The notes under the pieces: generated by a model
Told to the model about the DNA's origin: nothing
Databases searched by the model: none
The model's input: the letters and a program-made list of their open reading frames with translations, nothing else
Shown: in pieces, positions 27,092 through 36,689 of the stretch
How positions within the stretch are numbered: position 1 is the first letter of the stretch
Layout of the letters: each line of letters opens with the position of its first letter
Made by a program: the position numbers and the translations under genes
Origin: Adhaeribacter aerolatus
GTDB taxonomy: Bacteria > Bacteroidota > Bacteroidia > Cytophagales > Hymenobacteraceae
Length of the DNA: 64,000 nt
Assembly (NCBI RefSeq): GCF_007991635.1
Contig: NZ_BJYS01000043.1
Location: 1-64,000, forward strand
Direction: 5' to 3'

Positions 27092-28036
27092 ATGCCGCAG
27101 GTAATTACCATTAACGGGCAAAATATTGGTTTAGGCCAGCAGGTGTTAATTCGCCTGAATATTTCGCGGCTGCCCAGTGGTACCGTTATTGATATTCCGG
27201 TGCATGTATTCCGGGCGCCCGAAGACGGACCGGTTTTGTTGTTGATGGCGGGCATGCACGGTGACGAAGTAAATGGTATTGAAACGGTGCGCCGGATGCT
27301 GCGCCGGAAAATGCTGCGGCCGGCGCGCGGCACCATTATAGCCATTCCGGTGCTTAATATTTACGGTTTTTTGAATTTTTCGCGCGAGGTGCCCGATGGC
27401 AAAGATGTTAACCGCAGCTTCCCGGGCAGTGAAGGCGGGTCGTTAGCCAGCCGGGTAGCCCATAAGTTTGTGAGGGAAATATTACCCTGGGTCGATTATG
27501 GTATTGATTTTCATACGGGGGGCGCTAGTAGGGCCAATTACCCGCAAGTGCGGTGCTTATTGTCTAACCCGGTGGCGGCCCAAATGGCTTATGCTTTTGC
27601 GGCGCCCTTTGTTATTAATGCTAATCTCCGGCCCAAATCTTTACGCAAAGAGGCCTCTAAATACGGTAAAAATATTATTGTTTTCGAAGGCGGTGAATCG
27701 TTGCGTTTTGATGAAGCAGGTATTCAGGAAGGGATAAACGGTACTATTCGGGTGTTAGCTTTTTTGCAAATACAAAAAAGTAATGTGTCGCCGGGTAAAC
27801 TGCCTAAAGTGTGCCAAAGAACTTCCTGGGTACGCGCCAAAGTAGCGGGTTTGTTCCGGAGCCAGATAGCTTTAGGCGATTATATCCAAAAAAGCCAGGT
27901 GATTGGAAGCATTGCGGATCCTTATGGCCAGATGTCGGTAAGTTTAAAGGCTCCCAAAGCAGGCTACGTAATCGGGTTAAACCGGATGCCGGTAGTCAAT
28001 CAGGGCGATGCCCTGCTACATTTAGGTTTACTGTAG
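27092..28036 (+). CDS. Succinylglutamate desuccinylase/aspartoacylase family zinc hydrolase
   Basis: A 314-residue zinc-dependent M14-like deacylase. The metal site is H56-x2-E59 in 'AGMHGDEVNGIE' plus H141 in 'IDFHTGG'; 'DVNRSFPG' is also typical. The C-terminal 80 residues form a beta-rich domain ('PKAGYVIGLNRMPVVNQGDALLHLG') resembling a biotinyl/lipoyl-like fold, as in many members. It starts immediately after the rimK stop with no gap. The substrate in this context is unknown: an N-acyl amino acid or a glutamate adduct would fit the neighbours. Confidence 0.88.
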   Translation: MPQVITINGQNIGLGQQVLIRLNISRLPSGTVIDIPVHVFRAPEDGPVLLLMAGMHGDEVNGIETVRRMLRRKMLRPARGTIIAIPVLNIYGFLNFSREVPDGKDVNRSFPGSEGGSLASRVAHKFVREILPWVDYGIDFHTGGASRANYPQVRCLLSNPVAAQMAYAFAAPFVINANLRPKSLRKEASKYGKNIIVFEGGESLRFDEAGIQEGINGTIRVLAFLQIQKSNVSPGKLPKVCQRTSWVRAKVAGLFRSQIALGDYIQKSQVIGSIADPYGQMSVSLKAPKAGYVIGLNRMPVVNQGDALLHLGLL

Positions 28037-28063
28037 CCGGGCAGATTACCTGATTTTTAATTT

Positions 28064-28738
28064 CTAAAATTTATCGAACCAATTATTTTCCATTGCCATA
28101 CGGATGGCGGCCACTTTGTTTGAGACGTGCATTTTGCTGTAAATGTTCTTTACGTGGGTTTGCACGGTATATTCACTTAAAAATAATGAGGTTGAAATAT
28201 GCTGGTAGGTGAGTCCCTGCGACAACATCTGCAATATTTCCAGTTCCCGCTTACTCAGGCTCGGCGCATCTTTATCCGGGGCTTTGCTCGCTGGCGCAAC
28301 TTTAAGCGAGTGCCTTACAAATTCCAGGGTTTTCTTGGCTATGGGCGGCGACATGTAGGCTTTCCCTTCCAGAGCACCCTGTATGGCCGAAACCAGGGAT
28401 GCGGCAGTTTCTTCTTTTAATAAATAGCCGCTGGCACCGGCCCGGATAGCATTAAAAACCCGGTCATCGTCATCGAAAACACTCAACATTAAAATATGCA
28501 AATGGGGGTATTTCTCTTTTGCAAGGCCGGTTGCTTCAATGCCGTTCATCTCATCCATCGCTACATCCATTAGTACCACTTCGGGCATTTGCTCCGGTAC
28601 AAGATCCGGCAGGGCGTCTACAAACTGCTTGCCATTCGAACATACCAATACAATATTTAAATCCGGATATCCAGACAAGCGTTGGATTAAATTTTTCCGC
28701 AGCAGCAGGTTATCTTCCACAATGGCCAGGCGAGGCAT
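28064..28738 (-). CDS. NarL/FixJ family response regulator
   Basis: A 224-residue transcription factor. The receiver domain (1-125) holds the phospho-acceptor D58 in 'EVVLMDVAMDEMNGIEA', with upstream acidic residues in 'IVEDN'. The LuxR-type helix-turn-helix (about 160-220) shows 'LSKRELEILQMLSQGLTY' and a recognition helix in 'SEYTVQTHVKNIYSKMHV'. The gene lies 218 bp downstream of the propeller kinase on the same strand and is its likely partner. Targets are unknown. Confidence 0.92.
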   Translation of the reverse strand: MPRLAIVEDNLLLRKNLIQRLSGYPDLNIVLVCSNGKQFVDALPDLVPEQMPEVVLMDVAMDEMNGIEATGLAKEKYPHLHILMLSVFDDDDRVFNAIRAGASGYLLKEETAASLVSAIQGALEGKAYMSPPIAKKTLEFVRHSLKVAPASKAPDKDAPSLSKRELEILQMLSQGLTYQHISTSLFLSEYTVQTHVKNIYSKMHVSNKVAAIRMAMENNWFDKF

Positions 28739-28955
28739 GAATTATTACTTTTAATGTTATAATAAAATATTTTGAACCGGCTTTGTAATTATGCCGGATA
28801 ATTACCGGACCGGGATAATAACAGGTTTCCCCAAATTAATTATTCCAATATAAGCTTAAATTATAATTTAATGAAATAAAGAAAAAATATTATTTAAGCT
28901 TCAGAAATGGTTAGTTTAAACCGACAAGAAAAGTAATGGGCCATATATCATTTTT

Positions 28956-31880
28956 CTATAAATCCATTTTAAGCTTAATGCGGGTACCTTTTCCGGGAGA
29001 AGATAGAATAGAAAATTGGGCCGGAATTTCTTTGGCTCTTTCCTGCATATTAAGCAAACCATAGCTATCCAGGCGGGTTTTTTGCGTGTCAAAGCCAATG
29101 CCGTTGTCGGCTATAATAATATCCAGCGATGTTGGCGCATTTACGTTAAATGTAATCTGCACCATATCGGCCTGGCTATGATTAAAAATATTATTAATAG
29201 CCTCCTGCACAATCCGGTAAAGATTTAAAGCCTGCACCGGCGATAACTTTAATTCCTGGTTTCCGGCTACTTTTATTTCGTGTTTAAAATCTGTTTTATA
29301 GCGGGTTAACTCCCAAATTAATTTTTGCACCCTGGTAACCAATTCGCCAATGCTAATATTTTCCTGCCGGATAGCCCAGATGGTTTCGCGCAATTGGTTG
29401 ATGGTTTGTTTTGTAAATTCGCGCAGGTGGCTGGTTCTGGAACTGGTTAAAACCTCGTTGGCAGCCGGCGTATCATCCAGTGAATTAATAATATAAGCTA
29501 GTTGGGAACCAACGTTGTCGTGTAAATCGCGGGCAATGCGTTCCCGTTCTTTCTGGAGCCGCTGCTCGGTTTCTATTTTTCGGAAACGCTGCTGGTACTG
29601 AAAAGCCGTTACATATCGTACCGCGCCCACAATTAGTATAATTAAGCAAATGCCCAACAAGCTAAGAAACCACCATTTTTGCCAGTACGGTGGGGTAACG
29701 GTAAAAGAAATATTAACGGCTTTACTCCAGCCGCTGTTTATTTTCTTAGCCTTTACTTCAAAAATGTGGTCGCCGGTACTCAGCGATGATAAATCTACGA
29801 AATTGTTGGTGGTTCTTATCCAGCCGGCTTTTTGTCCTTTTAAACGGTACTCGTATGTAATATTTTTTGGATCCTGAAAGGTTATCGCAACAAACCGGAT
29901 GAAAAGCCGATTATTGTCGTGGGGGAGGGATATTTTCTGGTTAACGTTTAAAATCTCATTATTTGTGCTTACCTGGCTTATTTGCACCATAGGTGGTTTA
30001 GAGATTATTTTTTCTATGTTGGTGTTTAATATGCTCAGGCCTCGTGGCGTAGCAATGTAAATCTTTTCCGCGTCCACGAAAATATCATTAATCTCATTGC
30101 TGATAATACCGTCCGAAACGGTAAAAGAATCCAGCTTTCTTTTGCCGTTTTTATAGGTTATCCGGCATATACCGTTGTTGGTAGCCACCCAAATAACATT
30201 GTCATTAATAATTACTTTTCTACAAATATTATCCGGTAGGCCATCTTTTTTGGTTACCTGGCGGATGATTTTGCCGTCTTTAAAAAAAATGAGGCCGTAG
30301 CCGTACGTAGCTAATACCAAAGTTTGGTCGGGCATTTGTGTAATGTGCGTTATCCGGTGGGTTAATAAAGAATCGGACCGGGCAAACGAAGTGAGCTGGT
30401 AATTTTTATAGCTATGCAGGCCCCGCACATTCGCAAACCACAAAGTACCCTGCTCATCCAGAAATTGCGTAAAAGTTCTGATTTTGGGGAAATTGGGCAG
30501 CGGTTCAGATTGATAAATTTCTTGTTTTAAGTTCTCTTTATTTATCTTTTGGATGCCCGAAGAATAAACAAAATAAATTTCGCGGTCAATAGATTCACTC
30601 ACCACCTTGGTAGGATATTCATACCCAACCGAACTTCTAATAATCACTTTTTTATTAGCTTTATCTTTCCGGAAAAGAACAATACCTTTATCGGTGGCGC
30701 ACCACATGTTTCGATCTTTATCTTCTTGCAGGTTATTTACCCGGTTGTATATATAATTCTGGTAATTGGCATCTAATTGCTCGATACCCTTGGACCTGAT
30801 CACATTTATCATGCCTTTATCCATTCCCAGCCAGAGATTGTTATCGCTGTCTTTGGTAACCGAGTAAATTTTATTTGAAGATAAGCCCTGCGCGGTGGTT
30901 AGCGAAACAACCTTTAAATAATTAGCCGGCAGCATATAAGTGCCCTCCCCAACAGTTGTAAACCAGAGATTGTCTTCGTTATCGTGGAGTGCACCGGTAA
31001 TGATGGTGCCGGGCAGGTAATGTTTGTAAGTAGTAGGTTTCTGAAAAAAATTAGAAAATAAATAGGTACCGGTGCCCAGGGTGTTTACCCATAAATTATT
31101 GCGCTTATCTAAAAACAAATAGCTAAGCTGGTTATCGGGGGGCAGGTAGCGCTTCGGGATAATTAGCCGCTGGCGGGAGCCCTGCATCGAAACAATGCCT
31201 TCTGCGGCTAAAAATATTAAGCCGCCCGATGGCGTATAAGCATAACATTTGGTTTTATGAAAGATGTAAGGGTAATCTACCAAAACGCCTTTGTCGTCTA
31301 TTATCCGGTAAAACCCACTCCGGCCTACCAACATCAGCCCGTTTTTGTCGTCTTCGTAAAAAAAGCATTCCCGCCCGTGTAACTTTTCTCCTAAATCAAT
31401 GCGGCTAACCTCATTAGCGGGCGATATTTTGAGGTAAATATTATCGAGTGCCGCAAACCATAAATTGTGCTGTTTATCTTCGTAAAAAGAAGTAAAAGCC
31501 GAGTTGATACTGGTTTTACGCACCAGATCGTCGTTGCCGGCATTAAATATTCGGCCGTTTAAGTAGTAACTCAGCTTACCCGATAAAGTCAGAAACCAAA
31601 TCCGGTTTTTAGAATCAGCGTAAATCTTTAATACCTCGTTATCCGAAAGGCCTTCATCTACGGAAAAATGTTTGAACTCCCGGCCGTCGAACCGAAGTAC
31701 GCCCGACTCGGTGGCAAACCAAATATATCCCTGCGAATCCTGAAGCGAATGATAAATCGTAGAATTAATAATTCCCTGGTCGGTGAGGGAATTTTGGAAG
31801 TTTACGTGCTGTGCCGATAAACCCGGCAAAAAAAATGGCAGAAAAAGAATTAATAAAAGAGCGTAAATTTTCTGTCGCAC
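28956..31880 (-). CDS. Two-component regulator-propeller histidine kinase
   Basis: A 974-residue membrane sensor. Signal peptide (1-23), then about 620 residues of two-component-regulator propeller repeats (recurring 'GYIWFATESGV', 'NLWFTTVGEG' units forming two seven-bladed propellers), a Y_Y_Y domain ('YEYRLKGQKAGWIRTTNN'), one transmembrane helix (about 735-757), a HisKA_3 domain with 'RERIARDLHDNVGSQL', and HATPase_c with 'RIVQEAINNIFNHS' and 'IADNGIGFD'. Such sensors usually detect extracellular polysaccharide fragments. It starts at GTG 31880 and pairs with the NarL-type regulator. No polysaccharide-utilisation genes are adjacent, so the ligand is open. Confidence 0.94.
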   Translation of the reverse strand: MRQKIYALLLILFLPFFLPGLSAQHVNFQNSLTDQGIINSTIYHSLQDSQGYIWFATESGVLRFDGREFKHFSVDEGLSDNEVLKIYADSKNRIWFLTLSGKLSYYLNGRIFNAGNDDLVRKTSINSAFTSFYEDKQHNLWFAALDNIYLKISPANEVSRIDLGEKLHGRECFFYEDDKNGLMLVGRSGFYRIIDDKGVLVDYPYIFHKTKCYAYTPSGGLIFLAAEGIVSMQGSRQRLIIPKRYLPPDNQLSYLFLDKRNNLWVNTLGTGTYLFSNFFQKPTTYKHYLPGTIITGALHDNEDNLWFTTVGEGTYMLPANYLKVVSLTTAQGLSSNKIYSVTKDSDNNLWLGMDKGMINVIRSKGIEQLDANYQNYIYNRVNNLQEDKDRNMWCATDKGIVLFRKDKANKKVIIRSSVGYEYPTKVVSESIDREIYFVYSSGIQKINKENLKQEIYQSEPLPNFPKIRTFTQFLDEQGTLWFANVRGLHSYKNYQLTSFARSDSLLTHRITHITQMPDQTLVLATYGYGLIFFKDGKIIRQVTKKDGLPDNICRKVIINDNVIWVATNNGICRITYKNGKRKLDSFTVSDGIISNEINDIFVDAEKIYIATPRGLSILNTNIEKIISKPPMVQISQVSTNNEILNVNQKISLPHDNNRLFIRFVAITFQDPKNITYEYRLKGQKAGWIRTTNNFVDLSSLSTGDHIFEVKAKKINSGWSKAVNISFTVTPPYWQKWWFLSLLGICLIILIVGAVRYVTAFQYQQRFRKIETEQRLQKERERIARDLHDNVGSQLAYIINSLDDTPAANEVLTSSRTSHLREFTKQTINQLRETIWAIRQENISIGELVTRVQKLIWELTRYKTDFKHEIKVAGNQELKLSPVQALNLYRIVQEAINNIFNHSQADMVQITFNVNAPTSLDIIIADNGIGFDTQKTRLDSYGLLNMQERAKEIPAQFSILSSPGKGTRIKLKMDL

Positions 31881-32002
31881 GGGAGCCTGAGAATAGTACT
31901 AGCCCTAAATATAAATAAGAAAGCTTACTGTGCAAATTATTCTTTATTTAAGATAAGGTCATAATTGATGTGCAATCAAATTTATAGCTCGGGATTAAAG
32001 TT

Positions 32003-32143
32003 GAAAGTAATAAGTTATAAGTTTTAAGTTTTAAGTAGTAAGACATAGAACAAGTCATCATTGAATATTATATATGATTAATATAATATTCAATATCTTA
32101 CTTACTACTTACAACTTATTACTTATTACTTACTACTTCTTAT
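32003..32143. repeat. AT-rich imperfect inverted repeat of TAAGT-type units
   Basis: The core is a perfect 13-bp inverted repeat (32061-32073 with 32081-32093) around a 7-nt loop. Outside it, both arms contain degenerate copies of TAAGTAATAAGT-like units. The right arm runs through the stop codon of the methyltransferase gene (32133-32135). Confidence 0.75.
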
Positions 32144-32915
32144 AAGTTTGCAGGTAAACTTCTTTGTCGGTTCGTTGGCCTACCAGCCGGAAAAACGAGA
32201 TCTGTTCCTGTTCATCTTTTTGTAAGGCTTCCGCAAACGGATCTTTTTTACCAGAAGCGGCAAAATCTTTCATGTATTGCTTCCTAATGACCGGAGCGGC
32301 CGGCAATATTTCGGCAGCCTTAATGGTAACCAGACCGGTTTTTTCCCAAAGCTTGCGCCACCAATCTACCGAATGAATAAAATACCAGTAATCCTGAAAA
32401 TCTTCGCGTAGAAATGCAGGTACCTGGTGCAGGGTTTCTATTTCTTCTTTAAAGCAAACATCAGCAATGGCTATGTACCCGTCCGGTTTCAGGAAACGGC
32501 AGATATAAGGCAGGTATTTTTCGTCGGTGCCAAAGTAGGTATAAGAATCAATTACAATTACCGCATCAAAGAAACCTTCGGCAAATGGCAGGTTACGGGC
32601 GTCGGCCTGAAGTGGGAAAACTTTATTGTCGCAATCGGCTTCAATTATTCGCTCCAGGTTATCGGTAGGAGAGATGGCTTCGTCCACGGCCCAAACCTGT
32701 ACTTTAAACTCGTTGGCTAAAAAGATAGAACTTACAGCTTTGCCGCAGCCCAAATCCAAAACCCGCATACCGGCTTTGAAGGGCAGAATAGAAGTTAAGC
32801 TCTCCAGGTTGTACAATACATTCTCGCCCATCGAGTGTTTGGTAACCCAATTCCGGTCGTACTTGGAGGCCCTGGGAAACAACGATTTTAAGCGTACCGG
32901 CGGATAATAGTCCAT
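32133..32915 (-). CDS. SAM-dependent class I methyltransferase
   Basis: A 260-residue cytoplasmic methyltransferase. The SAM-binding motif I is 'GMRVLDLGCGKAVSSIFLA' near residue 50; motif II-like 'VWAVDEAISPTDN' and 'FPLQADARNLPFAEGFFDAV' follow, then 'RFLKPDGYIAIADV'. The closest named relatives are small-molecule methyltransferases of the UbiE/cyclopropane-type fold. The substrate is not evident and the neighbours give no hint. Its 3' end is embedded in the inverted repeat at 32003-32143. Confidence 0.85.
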   Translation of the reverse strand: MDYYPPVRLKSLFPRASKYDRNWVTKHSMGENVLYNLESLTSILPFKAGMRVLDLGCGKAVSSIFLANEFKVQVWAVDEAISPTDNLERIIEADCDNKVFPLQADARNLPFAEGFFDAVIVIDSYTYFGTDEKYLPYICRFLKPDGYIAIADVCFKEEIETLHQVPAFLREDFQDYWYFIHSVDWWRKLWEKTGLVTIKAAEILPAAPVIRKQYMKDFAASGKKDPFAEALQKDEQEQISFFRLVGQRTDKEVYLQTYKK

Positions 32916-33099
32916 GCGTTTAGGTTTGCTAACCCCATACGCAGGTAAACCGGGCTGGTTATTGATAAATAAGTGGAAAGTTTTAAGTAATCAGTTTTAG
33001 GTATATAAAGCTTTGAAATAAAATGTCTTATACAATTTGTGTATGACAGAAATTTTGTAGCCTTATTTATGTTGAATGCGGTAAAAACTGCGAGGGCTG

Positions 33100-33780
33100 C
33101 TAGAGGTTGAGCAAAGCTGCCTCTTTCCGGATGATATCCGTATTGTGGATTTTAATACCGGCTCCATCCTGCGTGGCCGCGTACAGCATGGCTTTGGCTA
33201 CGTCCTCGGCCGCAATAGCTTTATATTTTTTTAATGGCCCGGCAAGTAAGAACCCAAATGTGTTCATGAGCACGGCGGCCACTTTTTCGCCTATTCGCTT
33301 TTCTTTGCGCGGACCCAGCAGCAAGGAAGGTTGAAAAATGTGAACCCCTAGAAAAGGCATGGGTTTAACCGCGTTTTCCATCTGGCCTTTTACCCGGCTA
33401 TAAAAAATAGGTGAACTCGCTTTGGCCCCCAACGAAGATACCACTAAAAATTGCGAAGCAAAATTAGCCGCAGTAATAGCTGCCAGATTAACTATGTAGG
33501 TATAATCTATTTTATAAAAGTTTTCCTGGGAGCCGGCCTGTTTAATAGTAGTACCCAGGGTGCAATATATATCATCGGCAATTAAACTGTGTTTATAAGT
33601 ATCCAACTTATTAAAATCTATTATCAACTGCCGTAGTTTGGGGTGTTGCATCGGTAAGGTTTTCCGGCCGACGGCAATTACTTTATCGTACCGGTTACTT
33701 TGCAATAACAACTGCAGGCAATAACTGCCAACCAACCCGCTGGCTCCCGCAATGAGGGCCGTTTTTTGAGGCAAGGTCAT
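33100..33780 (-). CDS. NAD(P)H-binding oxidoreductase, HTATIP2-like
   Basis: A 226-residue Rossmann-fold protein. The dinucleotide-binding loop is 'LIAGASGLVGS' (9-19). A block 'YCTLGTTIKQAGSQENFYKIDYTY' and 'VVSSLGAKASSPIFYSRVKG', with the Y-x3-K pair, matches atypical SDRs of the HTATIP2/TIP30 type. It is probably an NADP-dependent reductase or a redox sensor; the substrate is unknown. It is transcribed alone on the minus strand. Confidence 0.85.
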   Translation of the reverse strand: MTLPQKTALIAGASGLVGSYCLQLLLQSNRYDKVIAVGRKTLPMQHPKLRQLIIDFNKLDTYKHSLIADDIYCTLGTTIKQAGSQENFYKIDYTYIVNLAAITAANFASQFLVVSSLGAKASSPIFYSRVKGQMENAVKPMPFLGVHIFQPSLLLGPRKEKRIGEKVAAVLMNTFGFLLAGPLKKYKAIAAEDVAKAMLYAATQDGAGIKIHNTDIIRKEAALLNL

Positions 33781-34024
33781 AATAGATGTCAGGTTTTGAG
33801 GTTACAAATATAATGTTCTAATAATCTGCAATTTAAGTAAATATTTAAATTTTAATATATATTAAATAAAACATTTTAATTTATTAATATTTGCCTCTCA
33901 CCGGTTATTTAGAACCTAAAATTGCTCCTGTTTCCGGAAGCGCAGAGAATATAAAGTTACTAGCACAGTTCCTAATCCTGGAAGGAAAGACCATGGTGAG
34001 ATTTCAAAACTAACCCTCAACCTG

Positions 34025-34861
34025 TTATTGCTGCGCGTTTATAGAGATGGAATCCGGATTTATAATTACCCGGCCGTTCCGGTAAAGGCTGCCCAATGCC
34101 TTTTTAAAAGTTTTTTTACTCATGCCCAACGTGTCGTAAATAGCTTCGGGTGTGCTGTTGTCGGATAGTGGTAAGCGGCCGCCGGATGCTTTCAGCTTTT
34201 GCAGAATCTGTTCGGCTGCATCGGGTACTTCGGCGTAGCCACTACGTTGCAGGCTTACATCAATTTTTTGGTCTTCCCGGATTTTGCGAATATAACCAAT
34301 GGTTCTTTCGCCCAGTTTTAGTTGCCGGAAAACCTCGTTCTTATACAGAATACCCTGGTAACAGTTGTTAATAATTACCTTGATACCCAAATCCGTAAAG
34401 CCGACTATGAGTAAATCTGCCTCATCGCCCTCGCGCAAATCTTCCGGATTTTTATTTAGGTATTTTTCGTACTTAGCGGTGGCTACAATCCGGTCCGAGT
34501 TTTCGTCGAGATACACATACACCACATACTTACTGCCCGGCTGCATTTTATCGCGCTGGTTCTGGAACGGTACAAATAAATCTTTTTCCAAACCCCAGTC
34601 CAGGAAAGCGCCATAGTTAGAGGTTTGTTTTACTTCCAGCGCAGCAAAATCGCCTACTTTGGCTTTGGGTTGCAGGGTGGTAGCAATAATGCGGTCTTCG
34701 GAATCGCGGTAAACAAAAACCCGTATTAAATCACCTATCCGGTAATCTTCCGGTAAGTACTTCTGGGGCAACAATATTTCTCCGTCCTCCGAATCGAGGT
34801 AAACACCAAAATCAACTTGTTTAATAATTTCCAGTTCGTTGTAATCGCCAAGGGCTACCAT
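34025..34861 (-). CDS. CvfB family S1-like RNA-binding protein
   Basis: A 278-residue protein with tandem S1-type OB domains: the first starts 'LEIIKQVDFGVYLDSEDG', the second 'LEVKQTSNYGAFLDWGLEKDLFVP', a third 'DLLIVGFTDLGIKVIINN'. A C-terminal winged helix (about 210-278) includes 'DTLGMSKKTFKKALGSLY'. This architecture is that of CvfB, an RNA-binding regulator first described in Staphylococcus aureus virulence. The -7-like box TAGGTTTG (34892-34885, minus strand) lies 24 bp upstream. Confidence 0.92.
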   Translation of the reverse strand: MVALGDYNELEIIKQVDFGVYLDSEDGEILLPQKYLPEDYRIGDLIRVFVYRDSEDRIIATTLQPKAKVGDFAALEVKQTSNYGAFLDWGLEKDLFVPFQNQRDKMQPGSKYVVYVYLDENSDRIVATAKYEKYLNKNPEDLREGDEADLLIVGFTDLGIKVIINNCYQGILYKNEVFRQLKLGERTIGYIRKIREDQKIDVSLQRSGYAEVPDAAEQILQKLKASGGRLPLSDNSTPEAIYDTLGMSKKTFKKALGSLYRNGRVIINPDSISINAQQ

Positions 34862-34884
34862 TTCTGTTATTATAATTTTCTGTA

Positions 34885-34892
34885 CAAACCTA
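34885..34892 (-). promoter_or_regulatory. Possible -7 box for the cvfB-like gene
   Basis: Minus-strand TAGGTTTG matches TAnnTTTG, but no TTG lies at the expected -33 distance, so this is a half-match. Confidence 0.35.
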
Positions 34893-35060
34893 CGGAAAGA
34901 AAAGATAGCCGGATATACCCGGATAATATTTAAACCATTATTTATTAATAAATAACAGATTATTCCCGTTACAGCTATTTTATCGGTATTTCAGGTCAGC
35001 CTTTTTAAAGCTATAGGGTTATTTAAATCAGGAGAAACAAAAGGTATAGCCAGGAATATA

Positions 35061-36392
35061 TTAGATTACCGCCTTCTTCGTAACGGCTTCCACCGGAATA
35101 TTCTCGTGGGTTTTGCCCAAAATAAACCGGATACCTTTGTTAAAGCTGAAATAACTCCAAACCCAATTAAAAAGCACCACAAATTTATTACGGAAGCCAA
35201 TAATCGAAATCAGGTGAATAAACATCCAGATTACCCAGGCTAGAAAGCCCTGAAATTTATATTCTTTGTCAAACATTTTTAAGTCGGCTACGGCATGGTT
35301 GCGGCCAATAGTAGCCATAGCGCCCTGGTCGTGGTACCGGAACGGCTCCAGCGGTTTGCCGGCTAAGGAATTCGCGATATTTTTGCCCAGCAATTTGCCT
35401 TGCTGAATAGCGGGCTGGGCCATCATGGGGTGCCCCTGCGGATTTTCGTCGGTTACCATGGCGGCCACATCGCCAATAGCAAAAATATTATCGTAGCCCA
35501 CCACCCGGTTGTAAACATCTACCTGCAGCCGGTTGCCTTTTAAAACACTTTCGGGCCGTATACCCGCAATGAGTGCGCCCGTAACGCCGGCGGCCCAGAT
35601 TAAAGTACGGGTAATCAGGGTTTCGCCGGTATCTAAAGTTACGGTGTAGCCGTCGTAAGATTTCACGCGCCGGTCCAGCCAGAGCTTAACTCCAAATTCT
35701 TCCAAATATTCCTTTGCTTTCCGCGAAGCTTCTTCCGACATGCCTTTCAGTAGTTGTGGCCCGCTTTGAATCAGGTGAATATCCATTTTAATAAAATCGA
35801 GCTCTTTGTAGTCTTTCGGAAATACGTGTTTGCGCAGCTCGCTTAAAGCGCCGGCCAGTTCTACCCCTGTTGGGCCGCCCCCTACAATCACGTAATCCAT
35901 TAAGCTATTAAGCTGTTCTTCGTTGTCTATCTGCAGGGCTTTTTCAAAATTGCTCAACACCGTATTGCGCAATTCTACGGCATCATCCACATTTTTCATG
36001 GCAATGGCCGCTTTCTCCATTTGCTTATCGCCGAAATAATTGGTGGTGGCGCCGGTGGCTATTACTAGTAAATCATAGCGGAGCAACCCGATAGAAGTTT
36101 CTATCATTTGGGTGGCTGTTTCAATGGCCTGCACTTCGGCCCACCGGAAATAAAAGTTAGGCTGCTCATCGAATATTTGGCGGAACGGGTGAATGATGGA
36201 ATCGCCTTCGAGGCCCGCCGTAGCTACCTGGTACAACAAAGGCTGAAATGTATGGAAATTTTGCTTGTCAATCAGCACCACCTGCACATCAGCGTCTTTC
36301 AAGCTTTTAGCAAGTTCCAGGCCGCCAAAGCCGCCACCTATTATTACCACCCTTTTTTTGCCATTATCTTCTATTCTTGCGCAATTGGCCAT
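35061..36392 (-). CDS. ndh: Type II NADH dehydrogenase (NAD(P)/FAD-dependent oxidoreductase)
   Basis: A 443-residue peripheral membrane flavoprotein that passes electrons from NADH to quinone without proton pumping. The FAD-binding loop is 'VVIIGGGFGGLELAK' (15-29) and the NADH-binding loop is 'DYVIVGGGPTGVELAG' near residue 165; 'IFAIGDVAAM' contacts FAD. The C-terminal part has a hydrophobic, amphipathic stretch ('LAWVIWMFIHLISIIGF') for membrane attachment. Length agrees with the family. It is transcribed alone. Confidence 0.93.
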   Translation of the reverse strand: MANCARIEDNGKKRVVIIGGGFGGLELAKSLKDADVQVVLIDKQNFHTFQPLLYQVATAGLEGDSIIHPFRQIFDEQPNFYFRWAEVQAIETATQMIETSIGLLRYDLLVIATGATTNYFGDKQMEKAAIAMKNVDDAVELRNTVLSNFEKALQIDNEEQLNSLMDYVIVGGGPTGVELAGALSELRKHVFPKDYKELDFIKMDIHLIQSGPQLLKGMSEEASRKAKEYLEEFGVKLWLDRRVKSYDGYTVTLDTGETLITRTLIWAAGVTGALIAGIRPESVLKGNRLQVDVYNRVVGYDNIFAIGDVAAMVTDENPQGHPMMAQPAIQQGKLLGKNIANSLAGKPLEPFRYHDQGAMATIGRNHAVADLKMFDKEYKFQGFLAWVIWMFIHLISIIGFRNKFVVLFNWVWSYFSFNKGIRFILGKTHENIPVEAVTKKAVI

Positions 36393-36689
36393 AGTTCCCA
36401 GATTTTAAGCAGTAGTTAGCTTTCTATTTAATCCTTATATCCAGATTTTACCGGATTGGTTGTACTGGTGGAGGAGATAGTCATTAAAAATAGTTGCTGT
36501 TGGTTAAAATGAAGGGTATATTTAGGTAACTCTACTTTTAAAAGCAAGCTGTTCTATTGAGTAAGTTAATAAACTTTAGCAGTTCGGATTCAAAATGATT
36601 TGTCGGGAATATTTTAAAAGGTAATATCCCCACTAATGGGAAAATAGTTGTGCTGTATAGTAACGAACCGGTTAAACAAAGAACGCAAA
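36393..36689. other. Non-coding stretch next to the REP-like cluster
   Basis: AT-rich, with no gene. A 113-codon minus-strand frame (36538-36879) runs through it into the repeats and is discussed among the rejected items. Confidence 0.5.
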
